DNA from: JAUVZL01 sp965603515
GTDB taxonomy: Bacteria > Hydrothermota > Tepidihabitantia > SM23-42
Reading direction: 5' to 3'
DNA length: 64,000 bases
Assembly (NCBI GenBank): GCA_965603515.1
Contig: CBFDDH010000008.1
Location: 1-64,000 of the forward strand
Both the position numbers and the translations under genes were made by a program. Shown piece by piece: positions 8,784-17,191 of this stretch. A model generated the notes under the pieces. That model made no database searches, had not been told where the DNA came from, and worked only from the letters and a program-made list of their open reading frames with translations. Each line of letters begins with the position of its first letter. The stretch's first letter is position 1.

Positions 8784-9236
8784 ATGAAAAGAATATCAGA
8801 TATGAAGAAATTGGAAAATATCTTGACGAAAATAGACTTGAAACCGACATATCAACGTATAAAAGTTCTAGAATACCTGAATAAGCATATGAATAGCCAC
8901 CACACTGTGGAAGTGATCTATGAAGCACTCTCCAAAAACATCCCGACAATGTCGATGACAACTATTTACAATACTCTAAATGCCTTTTTGGAAAAAGGAT
9001 TGGTATCTGCTGTTACTATTACCGGAACAGAAATTAGATATGATTTCAATACTTCTTCCCATCACCACTTTCTCTGTAAGAAATGCGGCAGAATAATAGA
9101 TATTGATATTAAATGCCCTATTGCAGAAAAAAACCAAATGCATGGTCATGTGGTTGAAGAGGTACACGGCTACTTCAAAGGTCTATGTAAGGATTGTCTT
9201 AAGACCGAAAGAAATAAGAGAATAGATGATAAATAG
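8784..9236 (+). CDS. PerR-like peroxide-sensing repressor (Fur family)
   Basis: A 150-residue Fur-family protein. The recognition region is MTTIYNTLNAFLEKG (58-72). Candidate regulatory metal ligands match the PerR pattern: His39/40, Asp87 (where Fur proteins have Glu), His93/95 and Asp106. CKKC (98-101) and CKDC (135-138) form the structural zinc site. PerR with Fe(II) is inactivated by peroxide through oxidation of its histidines; that mechanism is inferred here from the Asp. Its place after nrdD and the boxes at the nrdD promoter suggest it controls nrdD and perhaps the oxygen-defence cluster that follows. Confidence 0.82.
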   Translation: MKRISDMKKLENILTKIDLKPTYQRIKVLEYLNKHMNSHHTVEVIYEALSKNIPTMSMTTIYNTLNAFLEKGLVSAVTITGTEIRYDFNTSSHHHFLCKKCGRIIDIDIKCPIAEKNQMHGHVVEEVHGYFKGLCKDCLKTERNKRIDDK

Positions 9237-9307
9237 TAATAGGGACTTTACTTCCGTTAAGTTGGAGCATCGGTTAATCGGTGAATTGGAGAATTTGTTT
9301 TTTATCT

Positions 9308-9331
9308 GGAGTAGGGCGTTTACGCCCGTTA
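9308..9331. repeat. Short hairpin repeat, copy 1
   Basis: The unit GGAGTAGGGC-N-TTTA-N-GCCCGTTA occurs here and at 30911-30934. The stem is GGGCG/CGCCC (9314-9318, 9323-9327) with loop TTTA. In the other copy the closing pair is A-T instead of G-C, so pairing is kept. Confidence 0.7.
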
Positions 9332-9400
9332 TGTCTTACGAACCTGCATCTCGTCCCGAGACTCGATATCAAGGGAAAGGTTCTACTCCAATAAAAATTC

Positions 9401-9450
9401 TTAGGCATTTACTCCGTTTAGATAGTACACATCTGACAGGGTTTAGGTAC
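9401..9450 (-). repeat. Dispersed repeat, inverted copy of 6011-6064
   Basis: Roughly 50 bases match the reverse complement of 6011-6064 with about seven differences. The core GTTTAGATAGTACACATCT is identical and can fold (AGAT/ATCT arms). It fills the gap between perR and the NFU gene together with the hairpin unit at 9308. Confidence 0.7.
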
Positions 9451-9472
9451 TTAACATAAAAAAGGAGGAAAC

Positions 9473-9697
9473 ATGAAAGATAAGGTCGAAAAAGTCCTAG
9501 ATGAAATTAGACCAGGTCTGCAGGCAGATGGCGGTGATGTTGAGTTAGTTGATGTTACTGAAGATGGAATTGTTAAGGTGAAGCTGACCGGTGCGTGTGC
9601 TGGTTGTCCAATGAGCACCCTTACTCTTAAAATGGCTATTGAGAAAAAATTGATAGAAAAAATTCCTGAAATAAAAAGCGTGGAACAGGTATTTTAG
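9473..9697 (+). CDS. NFU-type iron-sulfur cluster carrier (NifU C-terminal domain)
   Basis: A 74-residue stand-alone NFU domain (COG0694). It has the LQADGGDVELVDV strand and the cluster-binding CAGCPMSTLTL motif, with a CxxC that carries a 4Fe-4S cluster between two subunits. Such proteins hand clusters to target enzymes. AAAGGAGG precedes the ATG. It opens the long oxygen-defence and Fe-S cluster although 260 bases separate it from the next gene. Confidence 0.93.
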   Translation: MKDKVEKVLDEIRPGLQADGGDVELVDVTEDGIVKVKLTGACAGCPMSTLTLKMAIEKKLIEKIPEIKSVEQVF

Positions 9698-9806
9698 TCG
9701 TGAAGAATGTTCATCGTTGTTCGTTATACGGCGTAGCGGCTGGTATCGTCTTGAGGCATCGTTATATGGTCAAAAAACGAAAGACTACAAACGACTAACG
9801 ATACGG

Positions 9807-9910
9807 GCCCCGTTAAATAATGGAAACAGAACGGTACTATAAAAAGGAATACAGGCACGGCAGACCGATGAATATGCGCAAGGTTTATTATCTCTTGTCT
9901 TTAACGGGGC
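9807..9910. repeat. Short element with 11-base inverted termini (MITE-like)
   Basis: Perfect inverted ends GCCCCGTTAAA (9807-9817) and TTTAACGGGGC (9900-9910) bound a 104-base element with no gene. A second element with nearly the same ends (CCCCGTTAGAAC) lies at 49828-49906. Internal sequences differ. It could be a miniature mobile element or a structured intergenic unit. Confidence 0.55.
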
Positions 9911-9959
9911 GGGCGGCGATGCCAAACAACTTTAAACACACGCATTGTGTAAGGTAAAC

Positions 9960-11180
9960 ATGCTTGATACTTTTCTCAACATCCTCATCGAAATATGGCA
10001 TCTGCTGCTTATAGTAAGTCCTTGGCTCTTACTCGGATTGCTTATTGCTGGGATTGTCCATTCATTCATCGGTGAGGAGTTCATCCGACGCCACCTGGGC
10101 GGTTCTGGTCTTATCCCAGTATTGAAATCAACAGTATTCGGCATTCCACTCCCTGTTTGTTCCTGTGGTGTGATTCCTATTGCTGCAGGTTTAAGAAAAG
10201 ATGGCGCCTCCAAAGCATCAACAATGGCATTCCTCGTGTCCACACCAACAACTGGTATTGATTCCCTATTTGTAACCTATGCTTTTCTCGGAAGTATCTA
10301 CATGATTGCAAGACCGTTAGCAGCCCTTGCTGCAGGATTATTCATTGGTGTGTTGGTACACTCTACAGAAAAAGAAGAAGTGCCTAAACTCTCTGAACAT
10401 GGTTCGCATGCCAGTATGACCATACTCGAAAGAATAAAACAGACATTTAACTATGGATTCAGAATCTTGCCAGAGGATATCGGGAAAACCCTTCTTCTTG
10501 GTGTCATAGCCGGTGGTGTGTTAACTGCAGCACTACCAAAAGATATTGCGAGCGTTTACCTCTCAAACCCCCTCATTGCCTATCCATTGATGTTGGTTAT
10601 TTCTATCCCTTTGTATATTTGTGCTATTGGTGCTGTGCCGATCGCTGCAGCGCTTTTATTAAAGGGCTTGGTGCCTGGTGCTGCACTGACATTTCTCATT
10701 GCTGGACCAGCAACCAATACAATAACAATCGCATTTGTTGGGAAAAAACTGGGCAGAAAGATTCTAATACTATACCTGATCGCCATCATTAGTATCGCTA
10801 TCATTTTTGGAATACTCTTCGATCTCATTACACAAGGCTTCAAGATGCAACATATCCTCTCCCCAGGTGAAAAACTGCCCTATATGCTCCAGTTCGTGTC
10901 TACACTTCTTATTCTTATGATTATTGGCCTTACTGTTGTAAAAAGAAAAATCAGAGGGTCTGAAATGGACTATTCCTTTTATGTACCCAATATGACCTGT
11001 AAACATTGTCAGATGACAATTGAACAGGCATTGAAAAAAGTTCCAGGGATCAAGAAAGTCGAGGTTCATCTCGATGAAAAATTGATAAAAGTCGATGGCG
11101 AAATTGATGAGGAAACTGTGGCAAAACAGATACAAGATGCTGGCTATGATGTTGAAAAGAAACAAGGAGGTAAATCATGA
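9960..11180 (+). CDS. SO_0444-type Cu/Zn efflux permease with C-terminal HMA domain
   Basis: A 406-residue membrane protein of the DUF318/ArsP-like permease group, with about eight to ten helices in two halves. The conserved CSCGVIPIAAGLRKDGAS stretch with a cysteine pair and a second GAVPIAAALLLKG stretch are visible. The C-terminus (about 340-406) is a heavy-metal-associated domain with MTCKHC, a Cu(I)/Zn(II) chaperone-like site. The combination matches the SO_0444 family, implicated in copper/zinc efflux. The ATG at 9960 follows AAGG; an upstream TTG at 9945 is possible. ATGA overlap with rubrerythrin shows tight coupling, linking metal export with oxygen defence. Confidence 0.85.
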   Translation: MLDTFLNILIEIWHLLLIVSPWLLLGLLIAGIVHSFIGEEFIRRHLGGSGLIPVLKSTVFGIPLPVCSCGVIPIAAGLRKDGASKASTMAFLVSTPTTGIDSLFVTYAFLGSIYMIARPLAALAAGLFIGVLVHSTEKEEVPKLSEHGSHASMTILERIKQTFNYGFRILPEDIGKTLLLGVIAGGVLTAALPKDIASVYLSNPLIAYPLMLVISIPLYICAIGAVPIAAALLLKGLVPGAALTFLIAGPATNTITIAFVGKKLGRKILILYLIAIISIAIIFGILFDLITQGFKMQHILSPGEKLPYMLQFVSTLLILMIIGLTVVKRKIRGSEMDYSFYVPNMTCKHCQMTIEQALKKVPGIKKVEVHLDEKLIKVDGEIDEETVAKQIQDAGYDVEKKQGGKS

Positions 11181-11752
11181 AAAGCTTAAAAGGAACAAAA
11201 ACAGAAAAAAATCTTCTGGCTGCATTTGCAGGAGAATCACAGGCAAGAAATCGCTATAACTATTTTGCCTCACAAGCAAAAAAGGAAGGTCTCGAACAGA
11301 TCTCTGGAATATTCACGGAGACTGCTGACAATGAAAAAGAACACGCTAAAAGATTATTCAAATTCATGGAAGGCGGTGAAGTAGAGATCCAAGCTGCCTT
11401 CCCTGCCGGTGTAATTGGTAAAACAGAAGAAAATCTAAAGGCAGCCGCCGATGGTGAAAATCACGAGCATACCACTATGTATCCTGAGTTTGCAAAAATA
11501 GCTGATCAAGAAGGATTTGATGATATTGCAGGTGTTTTCAGAGCAATTGCAATAGCTGAAAAACAACATGAAAAGCGATATCTGGCACTGCGTGATAATA
11601 TACTGAATAATCGGGTTTTCAAAAGAGATGAGCCAGTCAAATGGCGATGCAGGAATTGCGGTTATGTTCATGAGGACAATGAACCACCAAAAAAGTGCCC
11701 AGCCTGTGCACATCCAACGGCATATTTTGAACTTCTAGCAGAAAACTGGTAA
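11177..11752 (+). CDS. rbr: Rubrerythrin
   Basis: A 191-residue non-haem di-iron peroxidase. The ferritin-like four-helix domain (1-150) contains the glutamate/histidine ligands in AGESQARNRY, ADNEKEHAKR and AIAEKQHEKR. The C-terminal rubredoxin domain (about 153-191) has CRNC and CPAC. It reduces hydrogen peroxide using rubredoxin-type electrons. It starts within the stop codon of the preceding permease gene and is followed by a tiny frame and Hrb, which can supply electrons. Confidence 0.96.
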   Translation: MKSLKGTKTEKNLLAAFAGESQARNRYNYFASQAKKEGLEQISGIFTETADNEKEHAKRLFKFMEGGEVEIQAAFPAGVIGKTEENLKAAADGENHEHTTMYPEFAKIADQEGFDDIAGVFRAIAIAEKQHEKRYLALRDNILNNRVFKRDEPVKWRCRNCGYVHEDNEPPKKCPACAHPTAYFELLAENW

Positions 11753-11769
11753 TTGGAGAAGGTGAAGTT

Positions 11770-11874
11770 ATGAGTCAAGTCTCCGGGAAAAATCCAAGTA
11801 AAAAGGAGGCTTTGAAGTACTTGATCAACAAATCACATGAAGGTAAAAAAGAGATTATTGTGAGGCATGAATGA
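11770..11874 (+). CDS. Small basic protein (34 aa), unknown
   Basis: An ATG-TGA frame of 34 codons that fills the gap between rubrerythrin and hrb. It begins behind GGTGAAG and its stop overlaps the hrb start as ATGA, the coupling used throughout this operon. The peptide is lysine-rich and probably helical (KKEALKYLINKSHEGKK), with no cysteines and no membrane segment. I do not recognise a family. The spacing and the double junction argue that it is translated. Confidence 0.55.
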   Translation: MSQVSGKNPSKKEALKYLINKSHEGKKEIIVRHE

Positions 11875-12575
11875 ATAAGAAGGCACTCTGGAAAATAAGT
11901 TATGGACTCTATATTGTCAGTTCTAAAAAAGACAGTAAGGTCAATGGACAGATTGCAAACACTGTATTCCAGTTGACTGCAGAACCACCAACAATAGCCG
12001 TTTGTATAAATAAACAGAACTTGACCCATGATTACATCCAAGAAAGCAGAGTCTTTGCTGTTTCTATTCTATCCATCCAAGCCACGATGAAATTCATAGG
12101 TCTATTCGGTTTCAAATGCGGACGGGATATTGAGAAATTTCAAGATGTTGAATACAAAATCGGCAAAACAGGTGCTCCAATCGTTTTGGATAACACAATT
12201 GGCTATTTAGAATGTGAGGTTACTGGTAGTATGGATGCTAGCACACACACGTTATTTGCCGGAAAATTAGTGGATGCGGAAATAATCAATGATAAAAACC
12301 CTATGACCTATGAATACTATCACAAAGTATTAAGAGGCAAAGCACCAAAAACAGCAACCACATATATAAAAGAAGAATCAGAAGAACCAAATAAACCTAA
12401 AAAGGAGTTCAAAATGGTAGAATATAAATGCACGGTATGCGGGTATATATATGACCCGGAAAAAGGTGATCCAGATAACGGTATAAAACCAGGAACACCG
12501 TTTGAACAAATACCAGATGACTGGGTATGTCCGGTCTGTGGCGTGACAAAAGACCAGTTTGAAAAGGAGGCTTAG
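11871..12575 (+). CDS. hrb: High-molecular-weight rubredoxin / flavin reductase (Hrb)
   Basis: A 234-residue fusion of a flavin-reductase-like FMN domain (about 1-165) and a C-terminal rubredoxin (about 182-234; CTVCGY...CPVCG). In Moorella such Hrb proteins carry electrons from NADH to the flavodiiron protein, which reduces NO or O2. The next gene, two bases on, is exactly that flavodiiron protein. A lysine- and glutamate-rich linker joins the domains. There is an ATGA overlap with the 34-residue frame upstream. Confidence 0.92.
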   Translation: MNKKALWKISYGLYIVSSKKDSKVNGQIANTVFQLTAEPPTIAVCINKQNLTHDYIQESRVFAVSILSIQATMKFIGLFGFKCGRDIEKFQDVEYKIGKTGAPIVLDNTIGYLECEVTGSMDASTHTLFAGKLVDAEIINDKNPMTYEYYHKVLRGKAPKTATTYIKEESEEPNKPKKEFKMVEYKCTVCGYIYDPEKGDPDNGIKPGTPFEQIPDDWVCPVCGVTKDQFEKEA

Positions 12576-12577
12576 AA

Positions 12578-13762
12578 ATGCCTGTACGCCAAATAAAATC
12601 TGGGGTGTATTCTGTGGGATCGATTGATTGGGACAGAAGATTGTTTGATGAACTCATACCACTTCCAGACGGCACGAGCTATAATGTCTATCTTATAAAA
12701 GGCAGTGAGAAAACAGCGCTAATTGATACAGTTGACCCACCCAAAGAAAATGAACTCTTTGATAATTTAAGGAAATTAGGCGTAAATAACATTGATTATG
12801 TTATTACTAACCATGCTGAGCAGGATCACTCAGGTACTATACCTAAGATACTCAAAGCTTTTCCAAATGCCAAGGCAGTAACAAATGCAAAATGCAAAGG
12901 GATGCTAATAGATTTGCTGTTGATTCCTGAAGATAAATTTATAGTAGTAGATGATGCTGGCACTTTGTCCCTGGGGAACAAAACTCTCCAGTTCATTATG
13001 GCACCGTGGGTTCACTGGCCTGAGACAATGCTCACGTACCTACAGGAAGATAAGATCTTATTCCCTTGCGACTTTTTCGGCTCACATCTTGCGACGAGTG
13101 ATCTCTATGCAACAGATGAAGCAAGAGTTTATGAGGCAGCAAAGCGTTACTATGCAGAGATTATGATGCCATTCAGAAATAGCATTAATAAACATATGGA
13201 AAAACTAAAGCAGTTCGAGATTGAAATAATTGCACCAAGTCATGGTCCTATTCATAACAAACCGAATTTCATTCTCAATGCCTACAAAGATTGGATCTCT
13301 GATGATGTTAAGAACGAAGTACTCATCCCTTATGTCTCAATGCACGGCAGCACTAACAAAATGGTTCAGTTTCTTGTAGATGCTCTCATAAAAAGAGGAA
13401 TAACAGTAATACCCTTTAATCTTACCAGAACAGATATAGGTCAATTGGCAAAAGCTCTTGTTGACGCCGCCACCATAGTCATTGCCTGTCCCACTGTGCT
13501 GGTCGGTCCACATCCAGCCGCAGTCTACGCAACATATCTTGCCAATGCCTTAAGACCAAAAACCAAATTCGCATCAATAATTGGTTCTTATGGTTGGGGT
13601 GGGAAAATGGTCGATACAATTACAGGTATGCTTGGCAATCTTAAAGTGGAATTGATTTCACCGGTAATCGTAAAAGGATATCCGAAAGAGAATGACTTTA
13701 CATTGTTAGAAAAACTAGCAGATGAGATTTTCAATAAACATAAGGAACACAATATCGTTTAA
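12578..13762 (+). CDS. fprA: Flavodiiron protein (FprA family A-type flavoprotein)
   Basis: A 394-residue cytosolic enzyme that reduces NO to N2O or O2 to water. The N-terminal beta-lactamase-like domain has the di-iron motif HAEQDHSG (about 81-88), followed by CDFFGSH and SHGPIH. The C-terminal flavodoxin domain (about 250-394) starts at VLIPYVSMHGSTNKM and binds FMN. There is no rubredoxin tail; Hrb upstream supplies that function. The GGAGG at the end of hrb serves as ribosome binding site. Confidence 0.96.
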   Translation: MPVRQIKSGVYSVGSIDWDRRLFDELIPLPDGTSYNVYLIKGSEKTALIDTVDPPKENELFDNLRKLGVNNIDYVITNHAEQDHSGTIPKILKAFPNAKAVTNAKCKGMLIDLLLIPEDKFIVVDDAGTLSLGNKTLQFIMAPWVHWPETMLTYLQEDKILFPCDFFGSHLATSDLYATDEARVYEAAKRYYAEIMMPFRNSINKHMEKLKQFEIEIIAPSHGPIHNKPNFILNAYKDWISDDVKNEVLIPYVSMHGSTNKMVQFLVDALIKRGITVIPFNLTRTDIGQLAKALVDAATIVIACPTVLVGPHPAAVYATYLANALRPKTKFASIIGSYGWGGKMVDTITGMLGNLKVELISPVIVKGYPKENDFTLLEKLADEIFNKHKEHNIV

Positions 13763-13775
13763 AAGGAGAAATACA

Positions 13776-15092
13776 ATGGAGGGAAAAGAAAAATTGGAGA
13801 TGTTTTGTTACCAATGTTCCCAAACTGCAAGAGGTACAGGTTGCACTGTAAAAGGGGTATGTGGAAAAGAAGCTACAGTCGCCCGGTTACAGGATAATCT
13901 CTTGCTTGCTACCAAGGGGATGGCGGCTTATCTCTACCACGCCCGTGAGTTAGGTTATACCGATACCGAGATAGATGCCTTTTTAGAACGGGCATTCTAT
14001 TCAACATTTACCCATGTCAACTTTGACGCAGAAGACTTTGTTAATCTGGCGGTTGAAGCAGGTAAGATGAATATAAAAACAATGCAGCTTCTCAAAAAGG
14101 CTCACATTGAAACTTATGGAGAACCTGAGCCCACAAAGGTACAAACCGGAACAGTCAAGGGTCAAGGAATTATTGCAACTGGTCACGGTCTCAAAGCACT
14201 TGGAGAGTTACTTAGACAAACAGAGCAAACCGGGATAAATGTCTATACCCATTCAGAACTCCTGCCTGCCCATGGGTATCTCGGCTTGAAAAAGTATAAA
14301 CACCTGGTTGGCAATCTGGGAAAAGCGTGGTTTGATCAGAAACAACTCTTCTCAAAATACCCTGTGGCAATCCTCGGAACATCAAATTGTGTCCTGATCC
14401 CCAAGGAAGATTATCGTGACAGAATGTTTACTACCGGACCTGCGCGCCTACCTGGCATACAACACATTACTGGATATGATTATGCGCCTGTGATACAGAA
14501 AGCTAAATCATTGCCAGAACTCGAGGACAAGCCCGGCGATGTTATACTGACTACAGGATTTTCTAAATCAGTAGTTCTATCTTTGAAAGATAAGATCAAA
14601 CACCTGGTCCAAACAGGTAAAATTGATCATTTCTTCCTTGTTGGAGGTTGTGATTCACCGCTTAAAAAGGCCGTGTACTTTCGGGAATTTGTTCAAAGTT
14701 TACCAAAAACTACAGTGGTCTTAACGCTTGCTTGTGGCAAGTTTAGAATCAACGATCTAGATCTTGGTGAAATTGAAGGCATCCCAAGATTGATTGACCT
14801 AGGGCAGTGCAATGATGCAATCGTTGCCGTAGAAATTGCTGAGGCTCTTGCCGAATTATTCGGCATGGGAATCAATGAACTTCCATTAACCCTAGTCTTG
14901 AGTTGGATGGAACAAAAGGCTGTAGCTATCCTCTGGAGTCTACTCGCGCTCGGGATAAAAGGTATTTATCTAGGTCCTATCTTACCGGCGTGGGTTAATG
15001 ACGACATACTTAATGTCTTGAAAGCAAAATATGATTTGAGACTCATAAGTAATCCAGATCAAGATATAAAACAGATATTAAAGCTAAAATAG
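13776..15092 (+). CDS. hcp: Hybrid cluster protein, class III (hydroxylamine/NO reductase)
   Basis: A 438-residue prismane protein. The N-terminal cluster motif is C11-x2-C14-x8-C23-x5-C29, the 4Fe-4S pattern. Hybrid-cluster ligand regions are seen at GHGLKALGEL, GTSNCVLIPKEDYRDR, GCDSP, LACGKF and SWMEQKA. The roughly 110-residue shortfall against ordinary Hcp (about 550) right after the cysteine motif is typical of class III proteins from thermophiles and archaea. Hcp reduces hydroxylamine and acts on NO. AAAGGAG precedes the ATG. With Hrb and FprA it forms a nitrosative-stress set. Confidence 0.95.
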   Translation: MEGKEKLEMFCYQCSQTARGTGCTVKGVCGKEATVARLQDNLLLATKGMAAYLYHARELGYTDTEIDAFLERAFYSTFTHVNFDAEDFVNLAVEAGKMNIKTMQLLKKAHIETYGEPEPTKVQTGTVKGQGIIATGHGLKALGELLRQTEQTGINVYTHSELLPAHGYLGLKKYKHLVGNLGKAWFDQKQLFSKYPVAILGTSNCVLIPKEDYRDRMFTTGPARLPGIQHITGYDYAPVIQKAKSLPELEDKPGDVILTTGFSKSVVLSLKDKIKHLVQTGKIDHFFLVGGCDSPLKKAVYFREFVQSLPKTTVVLTLACGKFRINDLDLGEIEGIPRLIDLGQCNDAIVAVEIAEALAELFGMGINELPLTLVLSWMEQKAVAILWSLLALGIKGIYLGPILPAWVNDDILNVLKAKYDLRLISNPDQDIKQILKLK

Positions 15093-15101
15093 GAGGTTAA
15101 A

Positions 15102-15575
15102 ATGAGTTTATTTGAACCGAGTGAAGTATTTCAATTCGCAATAAGGATAGAAGAAAATGGCGAAAAATTCTATCGTCAGATGGTTCAAAAATTTGATCAT
15201 CCAAAGGTAAAGGAACTATTCTCGTTCCTCGCGGATGAGGAGATGAAGCATAAGAAAATATATGAAGAAATGGTCTCAAAAATAGAAAAATATGAACCAT
15301 TTGAGACCTTCCCAGGAGAATATTTTACTTATCTCCGTGCCTATGCAGATAATATCATCTTCACCCAGAAGAAATTCGATGAAGAAATAGCAAATATCAA
15401 AGATATAGACGCTGCGATCGACTGTGCGATAAATGCCGAATTAGATTCTATCTTGTATTACCAGGAAGTAAAGAATCTTATCTCTGAGAATCAGAGGAAA
15501 ACAATTGATGGCATCATAGAAGAAGAACGGAGACATTTTGTGAAATTATCAGAGATCAAAAGGACGATAAAATAA
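15102..15575 (+). CDS. Ferritin-like di-iron protein (rubrerythrin family, no rubredoxin)
   Basis: A 157-residue four-helix protein. Carboxylate/histidine motifs IEENGEKFY, DEEMKHKK, NAELDSILYY and EEERRHFVK are spaced as in rubrerythrin-type di-iron sites. It lacks the cysteine-rich rubredoxin tail, so it would need an external electron donor if it works as a peroxidase. AGGAGG precedes the start. It is one of five ferritin-like proteins in this cluster; the exact substrate is unknown. Confidence 0.86.
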   Translation: MSLFEPSEVFQFAIRIEENGEKFYRQMVQKFDHPKVKELFSFLADEEMKHKKIYEEMVSKIEKYEPFETFPGEYFTYLRAYADNIIFTQKKFDEEIANIKDIDAAIDCAINAELDSILYYQEVKNLISENQRKTIDGIIEEERRHFVKLSEIKRTIK

Positions 15576-15657
15576 TTGTGCGTATACAGATCAGGCAATG
15601 ATCACTTTCGAGTGCAGTTGCTCAATATGTTAGCTGAATTAAAAGGAGGTAAAAAAA

Positions 15658-16032
15658 ATGACTGAAAGACTGCAAATCTATAAATGCGAAGTTTGTGGAA
15701 ATATAGTAGAGATGCTGCACCATGGTGCAGGACAGCTTGTCTGCTGTAATCAACCAATGAAACTCATGGAAGAGAACACAGTTGATGCAGCCAAGGAAAA
15801 ACATGCACCAGTAATAGACAAAACTGCGGATGGTATCAAGATAACCGTTGGCAGTGTACCCCATCCAATGGAAGAAAAACATTATATCGAATGGATCCAA
15901 TTAATTGCAGACGGCGAGTCTTATCGTCAATTTTTAAAACCAGGTGGAAAACCGGAAGCTACATTTAAAATCAGTGCTGACAATGTGAATGCTCGCGAAT
16001 ATTGTAATGTACATGGTTTGTGGAAAAGCTGA
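15658..16032 (+). CDS. dfx: Desulfoferrodoxin, 2Fe superoxide reductase
   Basis: A 124-residue protein that reduces superoxide to hydrogen peroxide without making O2. The N-terminal desulforedoxin domain has C10, C13, C29 and C30. The catalytic iron site has E47-K48-H49, H69, H75, C116 and H119, matching the numbering of the Desulfovibrio enzyme exactly. AAAGGAGGT stands before the ATG. Peroxide produced here would be removed by the rubrerythrins and peroxiredoxin coded nearby. Confidence 0.97.
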   Translation: MTERLQIYKCEVCGNIVEMLHHGAGQLVCCNQPMKLMEENTVDAAKEKHAPVIDKTADGIKITVGSVPHPMEEKHYIEWIQLIADGESYRQFLKPGGKPEATFKISADNVNAREYCNVHGLWKS

Positions 16033-16050
16033 ACTCGAGGAACAAATACA

Positions 16051-16563
16051 ATGATGAAAGAAAAAATAAAAGATGCCATAAATAAACAGATAAATGCCGA
16101 GATGTATTCAGCATATCTTTACCTATCGATGTCTGCCTACTTTGAGTCGATAAACCTCAAGGGATTTGCCAGCTGGATGAAAGCTCAAGCTCAGGAAGAA
16201 ATGGTACATGCAATGAAATTTTACGACTATGTTAATGAAAGAGGCGGTAGGGTATTACTAACCACCATAGATGCACCACCAACACAATGGGGTTCATCTC
16301 TGGCAGTTTTTGAATATACGTACAAGCACGAACAAAAAGTCACTGGTCTGATAAATGATCTCGTCGATCTTGCAATATTTGAAAAAGACCATGCCACAAA
16401 TAATTTTCTTCAATGGTTCGTAGCTGAGCAGGTTGAAGAAGAATCATCGGCTGATGAAGTCGTACAAAAACTCAAGATTGCAGGTGATCAAGGCGGTGGT
16501 TTATTTATGCTTGACCAAGAACTTGGGCAACGGGTTTTTACTCCACCAGCTGCTGAAAAATAA
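16051..16563 (+). CDS. ftnA: Bacterial non-haem ferritin
   Basis: A 170-residue ferritin. Helix motifs INAEMYSAYLYLSM, KAQAQEEMVHAMKFYDY and FEKDHATNNFLQWF carry the ferroxidase-centre glutamates and histidine. It is not a Dps or bacterioferritin (no haem Met pattern recognised). It stores iron as a mineral in a 24-subunit shell and limits Fenton chemistry. Two ATGs in a row (16051, 16054) are both possible starts. Confidence 0.95.
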   Translation: MMKEKIKDAINKQINAEMYSAYLYLSMSAYFESINLKGFASWMKAQAQEEMVHAMKFYDYVNERGGRVLLTTIDAPPTQWGSSLAVFEYTYKHEQKVTGLINDLVDLAIFEKDHATNNFLQWFVAEQVEEESSADEVVQKLKIAGDQGGGLFMLDQELGQRVFTPPAAEK

Positions 16564-16595
16564 ACTCTGGGAATAAAACAATCAGGAGGTAAAAA

Positions 16596-17123
16596 GTGAA
16601 TGATTTCAGTAAAGAAATTCTGGATGTAATTAGGTATGCAACGAAAATGGAGATTAGCGGTAGAAGCTTTTATGAACATGCCGCTGAAATGACAAAAAGC
16701 GAGCATGGTAAACAGGTTTTTAAAAAGCTTGCTCAAGATGAAATTGATCATATAGAAACTTTTGGTGATATTTTCACAAATGTCTTAGGCGATGAAGAAT
16801 GGAAGCAATACATCAACCAGGAAGAAGAAGACAAAAAAAGCGTTCTAAATCAACTGAAAGCGCGAGTTGAAAAACAAGCTCATCAAGACCGAGCTAGTGA
16901 TCAAGAGGCATTAAGGATCGGCATGGAGCTTGAACGGGGTTCTATCGATCAATACAAAGAATGGGCGACTAAAAGTGATGATACAAAGGTCAAAGAAATA
17001 TTTGAGAAAATAATCAAAGAAGAAAAATACCACTACGACCTCCTTCAGGCAGAATATGATAATATCACCAATACTGGTTTTTGGTTTGACATGGCTGAAT
17101 TCAGAATGGACGGAAAATTCTGA
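16596..17123 (+). CDS. Ferritin-like protein (rubrerythrin family)
   Basis: A 175-residue helical protein with ferritin-like di-iron motifs ATKMEISGRSFYEHAAE, AQDEIDHIETF, LERGSIDQYKEW and IIKEEKYHYDLL. It has a charged lysine- and glutamate-rich linker in the middle (EEEDKKSVLNQL) and no cysteines for a rubredoxin centre. GTG start at 16596 behind a strong AGGAGGT. Likely peroxide or iron handling, as for its neighbours, but the activity is unproven. Confidence 0.86.
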   Translation: MNDFSKEILDVIRYATKMEISGRSFYEHAAEMTKSEHGKQVFKKLAQDEIDHIETFGDIFTNVLGDEEWKQYINQEEEDKKSVLNQLKARVEKQAHQDRASDQEALRIGMELERGSIDQYKEWATKSDDTKVKEIFEKIIKEEKYHYDLLQAEYDNITNTGFWFDMAEFRMDGKF

Positions 17124-17191
17124 TTTAATGAGTGGTAGTAAATTATTCTCACAAAAGGTTGTCTAAATGTGGAGAGGTAAAGGAGGAGCTG

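Noticed and set aside
9226..9459. A 77-codon frame between perR and the NFU gene
   Set aside because: It consists of the hairpin repeat and the inverted 50-base repeat, has no ribosome binding site and no protein-like composition.
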